Assembly: GCA_937897585.1 (NCBI GenBank)
Contig: CALCNY010000263.1
Location: 1-10,226 of the forward strand
Length of the DNA: 10,226 nucleotides
Direction: 5' to 3'
Source of the DNA: an uncultured Chitinophagaceae bacterium
GTDB lineage: Bacteria > Bacteroidota > Bacteroidia > Chitinophagales > Chitinophagaceae
Shown here: positions 5,653 to 10,226 of the stretch, in pieces
How the letters are laid out: each line of letters opens with the position of its first letter
Numbering within the stretch: the first letter of the stretch is position 1
Program-made: the position numbers and the translations under genes
Notes under the pieces: generated by a model
The model's input: the letters and a program-made list of their open reading frames with translations, nothing else
Told to the model about the DNA's origin: nothing
Database searches by the model: none

Positions 5653-7500
5653 CTAATAGCCTCTTACATTTTTACCTTCCAAATAATTGTGTAGTGCCTT
5701 GTTGCAAACTTTATTTCCTCCAGGAGTGGGATAGTTGCCGGTAAAATACCAATCACCTTTATTATTGGGACAAGACTCATGAAGCGCTTCAATAGTTTGG
5801 TAAATTACCTCAACAGGAATTGTAAAATCAGATGGGGTAATCAGCTCGGCAATTTTATCAGAAATTTCCTGTAATGAAAAAGGTTTGTAAATCTGACGAA
5901 CAAGGTTTTCTGTATGCAAGTTGTTGCTGGCTTCCAGCGATTTGTATTTTTCTTTTAAAGAGGTCAATATATCTTCCATTCCTCTTTCTTTAAGCAATTC
6001 GATTGCAGCTTTAAAGGCAACGAAATCTCCCAATTTGCTCATATCAATTCCATAACAATCGGGATAACGTATCTGAGGAGCAGATGAAACTACTATTATT
6101 TTTTTAGGGTTCAACCTGCCTAACATCCTGATGATACTCTCCTTTAAAGTAGTACCTCTTACGATACTATCATCTATCACAACAAGCGTATCAGTATCTT
6201 TCTTCACTGTTCCATAAGTGATATCGTAAACGTGTTGTACCATCTCATTTCGGCTATTGTCTTCCGTTATGAAGGTTCTCAATTTTACGTCTTTGATGGC
6301 GATTTTTTCAATTCTAACTTTTCGGTTGATCATCTCCGTTAGCTTCTCTTCATCAAAATCTTTTTGCCAACTGAGTATTCTTTCTGTTTTGATTTTGTTG
6401 AGATAATCTTCAGCTCCTTTAATCAAACCATAAAATGCTATTTCCGCTGTGTTGGGAATAAAAGAAAAAATAGTATTTCTAAGGTCATAGTCAATAGATT
6501 TCAAAACAATATCACTGAGGTGATAACCCAATGCAATTCTTTCTCTGTAGATTTTTTCGTCGCTGCCTCTGCTGAAATAAATTCTTTCAAAGCTGCAGGC
6601 TTTTCTTTCTTTGGTTTTAGTAACTTGTTCGATGTTGTAGCTTCCGTCTGCTTTGATGATTAAAGCGGTTCCGGGCATCAATTCCTTAACCTCATTTTCT
6701 TCAAGGTTGAATGCAGTTCGGATTGCAGCTCTTTCGCTAGCAGCAACAATAATATCTTCATCAATATAATAGTAAGAAGGTCTGATGCCATGTGCATCTC
6801 TAACAATGAAAGAATCACCATTGCCCATCATACCTGCAACATGAAATCCGCCATCAAACAAAGGCACTGCTTTTTTCAGAACCGATAGGATATCTGTTTC
6901 ACCTGGATGGGCCTCATCTTCCTTTACTAGAAAATGATGCATCACTTCCATCATAGCGGCTAAATCACTTTGTTTTTGAAAATCATCAGGCTGAAGTGAA
7001 ATTTCCTTAAAAAGTTCTTCTGTATTTACCAGATTGAAATTTCCTGCTAATGCAATATTTCTTGAAGGAATAATGTTTTGTTTGATGAAAGGATGACAAA
7101 AAGCAATATCATTTTTCCCCTGAGTACCATATCTTAAGTGTCCCAGTAATATTTCACCCATAAAATTAAAATGGCCCTTTAATAATCCGGGGTGATTTTT
7201 AATATCCGTCTGATTCCTTTCTATTTCTTTGATTTCTCTTCCGATTCTTTCAAATATATCAGCAATGGGCTGGTTTGCATTACTACGAATTCTATGTAAA
7301 AAAGGATAGCCGGGTTCTGTATCTAATTTTAAGGCAGCTACACCAGCACCGTCTTGGCCTCTGTTGTGTTGCTTTTCCATTAATAGGTACAGCTTATTTA
7401 AACCGTAAAGAACATCCTGATATTTTTGCTGATAATGGCTGAAAGGCTTTCTGAGCCTGATAAAAGCAAGTCCGCATTCGTGTTTGATTGCATCGCTCAT
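5653..7500 (-). CDS. purF: amidophosphoribosyltransferase, long Bacteroidota form (PurF-like)
   Basis: A 615-aa class II glutamine amidotransferase joined to a PRPP-binding phosphoribosyltransferase domain. The family reaction is glutamine + PRPP to 5-phosphoribosylamine, the first step of purine synthesis. Cys9 (KHECGLAF) should become the N-terminal nucleophile after removal of eight residues. Other glutaminase sites are HNRGQDGAG (45-53), Arg123 in GHLRYGTQG, GNFNLVN (153-159) and Asp179. The synthase domain carries CSFERIYFSRGSD (302-314) and the PRPP loop VVIDDSIVRGTTL (440-452). It is much longer than the roughly 470-500 aa E. coli or Bacillus enzymes: there is extra sequence around 360-405 and a longer C-terminus ending NKALHNYLEGKNVRGY. 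Compared with Bacillus PurF, the C-terminal CxxC pair is missing, so a normal 4Fe-4S cluster is doubtful. A promoter-like sequence lies just upstream, and a sixA-like gene follows in the same direction. A second, canonical purF may exist elsewhere. Confidence 0.9.
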   Translation of the reverse strand: MSDAIKHECGLAFIRLRKPFSHYQQKYQDVLYGLNKLYLLMEKQHNRGQDGAGVAALKLDTEPGYPFLHRIRSNANQPIADIFERIGREIKEIERNQTDIKNHPGLLKGHFNFMGEILLGHLRYGTQGKNDIAFCHPFIKQNIIPSRNIALAGNFNLVNTEELFKEISLQPDDFQKQSDLAAMMEVMHHFLVKEDEAHPGETDILSVLKKAVPLFDGGFHVAGMMGNGDSFIVRDAHGIRPSYYYIDEDIIVAASERAAIRTAFNLEENEVKELMPGTALIIKADGSYNIEQVTKTKERKACSFERIYFSRGSDEKIYRERIALGYHLSDIVLKSIDYDLRNTIFSFIPNTAEIAFYGLIKGAEDYLNKIKTERILSWQKDFDEEKLTEMINRKVRIEKIAIKDVKLRTFITEDNSRNEMVQHVYDITYGTVKKDTDTLVVIDDSIVRGTTLKESIIRMLGRLNPKKIIVVSSAPQIRYPDCYGIDMSKLGDFVAFKAAIELLKERGMEDILTSLKEKYKSLEASNNLHTENLVRQIYKPFSLQEISDKIAELITPSDFTIPVEVIYQTIEALHESCPNNKGDWYFTGNYPTPGGNKVCNKALHNYLEGKNVRGY

Positions 7501-7525
7501 AATAGAGATAGCATAAATTGAAGTG

Positions 7526-7556
7526 CAAAAATAAACTATCGTAGGTCAGCAAACAA
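7526..7556 (-). promoter_or_regulatory. candidate promoter of the purF-sixA unit
   Basis: On the - strand, TATTTTTG (7533-7526) is a perfect TAnnTTTG box. TTG (7556-7554) lies 20 nt upstream of it, within the expected spacing; a TTTG at 7553-7550 with a 16-nt spacer is an alternative. Transcription would start near 7519, about 19 nt before the ATG at 7500. Confidence 0.5.
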
Positions 7557-7610
7557 GAACGAGGCAAATTAAAGAGGAAATAATTCAAAAAAACCAGAAT
7601 TGGTTGTTGG

Positions 7611-7662
7611 TGATAGGAGTTAGGGATTGGGATTTTGGAACAAGGAATTAGTAATGAGGAAT
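7611..7662 (+). repeat. degenerate GGAATTAG/GGGATTGG purine-rich stretch
   Basis: The stretch repeats a loose unit: GGAGTTAG, GGATTGGG, GGAATTAG and GAGGAATA follow each other. It lies in the 240-nt gap between the outer-membrane protein gene and the purF promoter, which otherwise holds no ORF or RNA gene that I recognise. Similar GGAATTAG-like low-complexity runs occur between genes in this phylum (recollection, not checked). Role unknown. Confidence 0.35.
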
Positions 7663-7740
7663 ATCTAGCCTGCAGTGTAATATAGACTTACCTGTTGCGA
7701 TAACTTTAAAAACTACATTCTTAGTGGTGAAACCCAATAA

Positions 7741-8460
7741 TTACAATCCAGCTATATTTATACCCACCTGAAGTAGATTCATGTTAGCTGTGACTTTATC
7801 CTTGAAAATGGAAGTAATATTATAGCTACCAAAAACCGAAAAATTAGCATATCCAACTCTTGCGGTAACGGCTAAACGAGTGGTATTGAAATAACTTTTA
7901 GAAGTTAATTTTTCTGTATAATCTTTCAACTTGGTTCCTGAAGCATTTACCAGTGTTTTACCTTTAGAATGGGCGTTTAGCAAAGTGCCAATTTTAACGC
8001 CAACTGCAAGTTTTACTGATTTGTTAGGATTCTCAGGGTTAGAAAAATACCTTAATTCAATAGGTAATTCCAGATAAGTGGTGCTGATTTTATATTTACT
8101 GAATCTTGTTAACGTATCCAATGAATTGAATTTAAGAACAGGTGTAACACCTGTAATATCAGCATTCATTCTGTTTAAAAAATAATGGCTAGAGCCAATT
8201 CCCAAACCAAATGCTGCGCTTAAATGAGCATTCGACTGAAAAGGCTTATTAATCATAAAGTACACATTTGCACCTCTGGTACTTCCGGCTCTGCGACTGC
8301 TTATGCTATCAGGGGCATTCAGCCAGTAATCAGAAGAAACCTGAAACATAAAATGATCGTTTGGAAGATTTTTCTGAGTATTGATCTTTGGCAGTGCCGT
8401 TTGAGCAAACAATGAAAGATTTACAATTAGTCCAAATAGTACAAAAATAATTTTTCTCAT
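7741..8460 (-). CDS. outer-membrane beta-barrel protein (PorT-like, OMP_b-brl type)
   Basis: A 239-aa exported protein of unknown exact role. Residues 1-20 are a signal peptide (MRKIIFVLFGLIVNLSLFAQ). The rest has the alternating pattern of a small beta-barrel: FMFQVSSDYWL, AAFGLGIGSSHYF, then the family-typical TTYLELPIELRYFSN, VKLAVGVKIGTLLNAHSKGK, TRLAVTARVGYANFSVFGSY and the end LLQVGINIAGL. The pattern LELPIELRY ... GVKIG ... H-K-K ... ARVGY-NFSVFGSYN is what I know from Bacteroidota proteins of the PorT/OMP_b-brl_2 group. Such proteins sit in the outer membrane; many have no assigned function. No partner gene is adjacent. A promoter-like box precedes it, so it is probably transcribed alone. 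Confidence 0.75.
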   Translation of the reverse strand: MRKIIFVLFGLIVNLSLFAQTALPKINTQKNLPNDHFMFQVSSDYWLNAPDSISSRRAGSTRGANVYFMINKPFQSNAHLSAAFGLGIGSSHYFLNRMNADITGVTPVLKFNSLDTLTRFSKYKISTTYLELPIELRYFSNPENPNKSVKLAVGVKIGTLLNAHSKGKTLVNASGTKLKDYTEKLTSKSYFNTTRLAVTARVGYANFSVFGSYNITSIFKDKVTANMNLLQVGINIAGL

Positions 8461-8477
8461 ATCAATTTCTTGTGGCG

Positions 8478-8485
8478 CAAATTTA
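8478..8485 (-). promoter_or_regulatory. candidate promoter box of the outer-membrane protein gene
   Basis: The - strand reads TAAATTTG, a perfect TAnnTTTG box, 18-25 nt upstream of the ATG at 8460. No clear TTG partner lies at the usual distance; an inverted repeat (8491-8511) occupies that area. Confidence 0.4.
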
Positions 8486-8490
8486 ATCTA

Positions 8491-8511
8491 AACCTTGGTT
8501 AATTAAAGGTT
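8491..8511. promoter_or_regulatory. AACCTT-N9-AAGGTT inverted repeat
   Basis: AACCTT (8491-8496) and AAGGTT (8506-8511) are perfect inverted arms around a 9-nt centre, GGTTAATTA. It lies just upstream of the -7-like box of the outer-membrane protein gene, where an operator could act, and 28 nt downstream of the paaY stop on the same strand. A weak terminator for the paa transcript is the alternative, but no T-run follows. Confidence 0.25.
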
Positions 8512-8539
8512 AAACGAAAAATAAATTAATTCAAGAATC

Positions 8540-9133
8540 CTATGATTTTGTTTCGTTCCAAGTTTTGTATTCTGGATAATTGATGTTTCGATCTGCAGGT
8601 ATTTCAGTCAATGGGCTACATTCGCTCCAATGTTGTCTCATGTTTTCTGGCAATTGCTGGTATAATTTGGTGCCTTCTGATTTCCATGTAATCATTTCAT
8701 CAGTCACCTCTTTAATTTTCTTTGCAGGGTTGCCAACAATCAAACTTCTGTTTTCAAAAACCTCATCTGCTTTAATAAAACTCAATGCACCAACAATACA
8801 TTCATCACCGAGTTGTACATTATCCATGATGACTGCATTCATGCCAATCAAACAATTTCTTCCAATAGTAGCGCCATGAATAACGGCACCATGACCAATA
8901 TGTGCAGCTTCTTTCAGCAAAACCGTTACACCTGGAAACATGTGAATGGTGCAGTTCTCCTGTATGTTACATCCATCTTCAATGATGATTTGTCCCCAGT
9001 CGCCTCTGATGGCTGCGCCTGGTCCGACATAAACATTTTTTCCGATGATGACATTTCCTGTTACGCAAGCCTGAGGATGAATAAAACTGCTTGGGTCTAC
9101 AACAGGAATGATATGGTTAAACTGATAAATCAT
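8540..9133 (-). CDS. paaY: PaaY-like gamma-carbonic-anhydrase-family thioesterase (left-handed beta helix)
   Basis: A 197-aa hexapeptide-repeat protein, the normal length for PaaY. It is made of left-handed beta-helix turns (VIIGKNVYVGPGAAIRGDWG, IIIEDGCNIQENCTIH, ATIGRNCLIGMNAVIMDNVQ). The three metal-binding His of the gamma-carbonic anhydrase fold are likely His64 (NCTIH), His81 and His86 (HIGHGAVIHG). The C-terminal helix with NPAKKIKEVTDEMITWKSEG is typical of PaaY-type members. In the phenylacetate pathway PaaY is reported to hydrolyse ring-hydroxylated CoA thioesters that stall the pathway. The gene begins 5 nt after the paaI-like stop, as the last gene seen in this operon. A generic gamma-carbonic anhydrase is the alternative, but the neighbours favour PaaY. 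Confidence 0.85.
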   Translation of the reverse strand: MIYQFNHIIPVVDPSSFIHPQACVTGNVIIGKNVYVGPGAAIRGDWGQIIIEDGCNIQENCTIHMFPGVTVLLKEAAHIGHGAVIHGATIGRNCLIGMNAVIMDNVQLGDECIVGALSFIKADEVFENRSLIVGNPAKKIKEVTDEMITWKSEGTKLYQQLPENMRQHWSECSPLTEIPADRNINYPEYKTWNETKS

Positions 9134-9138
9134 GATAA

Positions 9139-9564
9139 TCAGATAAGGGTTTTGTTGGTTCTATAGCAAGTGCCTTTAAACACTGCTACTACATGTTCGT
9201 GCTGATTGGTTATTGTAATATGGTATAAACCCGTTGACTTGCCATTATGTAATTCTTTGGCTTCCGCTATTAGTACATCATCAACATGAACAGGTTTTAA
9301 AAAGTTGATGCTGGTATCTAATGCCACAGATAAAATATTTCTGTTATTGCATGCAAAAGCAAAAGCGCTGTCTGCCATTGAAAAAGCAACACCACCATGA
9401 ATGATGCCCAATCCATTAATCATTTCTTTTCTGATGGTCATGGTGATTTTGCTGTAGCCTTCTTTAATATCAATCACTTTTATTCCTAACCATTGACTGA
9501 ACAAATCATGTTTCATCATGTGTTCGACAACTAGTGATGCTTTTAAATCATTTTCGCTATTCAT
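9139..9564 (-). CDS. paaI: PaaI-like hotdog-fold acyl-CoA thioesterase
   Basis: A 141-aa hotdog-fold protein. The active-site helix region is NGLGIIHGGVAFSMADSAFA (50-69): Asn50, His56-Gly57-Gly58 and the catalytic acid Asp65, which matches Asp61 of E. coli PaaI. The later strands LDTSINFLKPVHVDDVLIAEA and YHITITNQHEHVVAVFKGTCYR are in the usual order. PaaI hydrolyses phenylacetyl-CoA-type thioesters, probably to free CoA from dead-end products. The ATG at 9564 is supported by a good Shine-Dalgarno site at 9572-9578 within the end of the preceding paaG-like gene, whose stop is only 2 nt upstream. Confidence 0.9.
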   Translation of the reverse strand: MNSENDLKASLVVEHMMKHDLFSQWLGIKVIDIKEGYSKITMTIRKEMINGLGIIHGGVAFSMADSAFAFACNNRNILSVALDTSINFLKPVHVDDVLIAEAKELHNGKSTGLYHITITNQHEHVVAVFKGTCYRTNKTLI

Positions 9565-9566
9565 TA

Positions 9567-10226
9567 TTATGCTCCTTTAAAATTTGGTAATCTTTTTTCT
9601 ATAAAAGCGTTTACACCTTCCTGATAGTCTTCGGTAACAGCTGCTTTGTTTTGTAACTTATCTTCAAGGAGTAACTGCTCTGTCAAGTTGTTTTGTAACG
9701 ATTGATTTAATGCTTGTTTGGTAAAAGCAAAAGCCTGTGTTGGCATTTGAGCCAATGTTTCAGCAATTTTAAAAGAGTCATCAGCAAAACTTTCAGCAGA
9801 AAAATATTTATAAATCATACCGATTCTTTCAGCTTCAACAGCTGTTACTTTATCGCCCATCATCATCAATGCACTTGCTTTTTGAAATCCAATTAATCTT
9901 GGCAGAAAATAAGTGCCGCCACTGTCGGGTATCAAGCCGATTTTAGAAAATGCCTGAATAAAACTTGCATTTTCATTTGCCACAACAATATCACAACATA
10001 AAGCAATATTGGCTCCTGCGCCAGCTGCCACGCCATTAACAGCACAAACTATTGGCTTTCCAATATTTCTAATTCTGGTTACAATTGGATTATAATGTTC
10101 AATCAGAATTTTATCGAATGTTGCAGGATTCTCACCAATAACTTCTCCTAAATCTTGACCAGCACAAAATGCTTTACCATTACCAGTAATATAGATGCAT
10201 CTTACTTCACTGTTTTTTTCACATTC
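9567..10226 (-). CDS. paaG: PaaG-like enoyl-CoA hydratase/isomerase (5' end outside window)
   Basis: The reading frame is open from the right edge of the window to the stop at 9567, giving 219 residues. About 40 N-terminal residues are missing compared with the usual length of about 260. A GTG lies at 10029-10031 but is internal: the sequence before it is clearly family protein, with GNGKAFCAGQDLGEV (first oxyanion-hole segment) and KPIVCAVNGVAAGAGANIAL (second). The acidic catalytic residue is the Asp in IGLIPDSGGTYFLPRL, a segment typical of PaaG rather than general crotonases. PaaG isomerises the ring 1,2-epoxide of phenylacetyl-CoA to an oxepin. The C-terminus ends with VTEDYQEGVNAFIEKRLPNF, the usual crotonase ending. 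It is the first of three tightly packed genes seen here (paaG-paaI-paaY), so more paa genes probably lie beyond the window. Confidence 0.92.
   Translation of the reverse strand, partial: ECEKNSEVRCIYITGNGKAFCAGQDLGEVIGENPATFDKILIEHYNPIVTRIRNIGKPIVCAVNGVAAGAGANIALCCDIVVANENASFIQAFSKIGLIPDSGGTYFLPRLIGFQKASALMMMGDKVTAVEAERIGMIYKYFSAESFADDSFKIAETLAQMPTQAFAFTKQALNQSLQNNLTEQLLLEDKLQNKAAVTEDYQEGVNAFIEKRLPNFKGA
9572..9578 (-). promoter_or_regulatory. strong Shine-Dalgarno site for paaI
   Basis: On the - strand AAAGGAG lies 7 nt before the paaI ATG, inside the last codons of the paaG-like gene. Such a clear site is uncommon in Bacteroidota and would support reinitiation at the paaG-paaI junction. Confidence 0.6.

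Noticed and set aside
7394..7588. 64-codon - strand frame overlapping the start of the purF-like gene
   Set aside because: It is out of frame with the well-supported purF start at 7500 and has no recognisable content.
7501..7740. Purine riboswitch or other structured RNA before the purF-like gene
   Set aside because: The likely leader is only about 19 nt, and no riboswitch-like core was recognised in the gap.
8813..9166. 117-codon + strand frame opposite paaY
   Set aside because: It is antisense to a clear paaY-like gene and its sequence mirrors the codons of that gene.
10029..10031. GTG as the start of the paaG-like gene
   Set aside because: The frame stays open upstream to the window edge and encodes essential crotonase sequence (FCAGQDL and the NGVAAGAGAN segment), so the GTG is an internal Val codon.

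Overview
This window looks like ordinary chromosome from an AT-rich member of the Bacteroidota, probably near Chitinophagales/Sphingobacteriales (the lineage is inference). The evidence is the RecA sequence type, the long (615 aa) Bacteroidota form of amidophosphoribosyltransferase, A-rich leaders with few Shine-Dalgarno sites, promoter-like TAnnTTTG boxes, a PorT-like outer-membrane barrel protein, and families of short GC-rich intergenic repeats seen in this phylum. No phage, CRISPR, toxin-antitoxin, defence or integron genes were found, and no tRNA or rRNA was recognised.

Left part, + strand (1-3550): a possible tail of an upstream gene, a secreted parvulin-type peptidyl-prolyl isomerase (67-1992), a repeat-rich gap (1993-2382), and recA (2383-3384), which is followed by two successive terminator-like hairpins. 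A 29-bp sequence occurs identically and in the same orientation after the isomerase stop codon and after the recA terminator. The second copy is the left end of a 181-bp element with imperfect terminal inverted repeats (3551-3731).

Middle part: a + strand pair made of a drug/metabolite-type (EamA) permease and a GNAT acetyltransferase whose reading frames overlap by 8 nt. It meets a - strand pair head-on, with stop codons sharing bases: purF-like amidophosphoribosyltransferase (5653-7500) and a SixA-type histidine phosphatase 15 nt downstream of it. A promoter-like sequence lies before purF.

Right part, - strand: an outer-membrane beta-barrel protein (7741-8460) with its own promoter-like box, and the downstream end of a phenylacetate catabolism operon: paaG-like (partial, running off the right edge), paaI-like and paaY-like, with gaps of 2 and 5 nt. 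PaaG isomerises ring-epoxidised phenylacetyl-CoA, while PaaI and PaaY are thioesterase-type proteins thought to rescue CoA from dead-end intermediates.

The points most worth a second look are the repeat architecture around recA, the 181-bp inverted-repeat element, and the PurF-like protein, which has altered glutaminase motifs and has lost part of the iron-sulfur ligand set known from Bacillus PurF. I did not find a convincing new multi-gene system.
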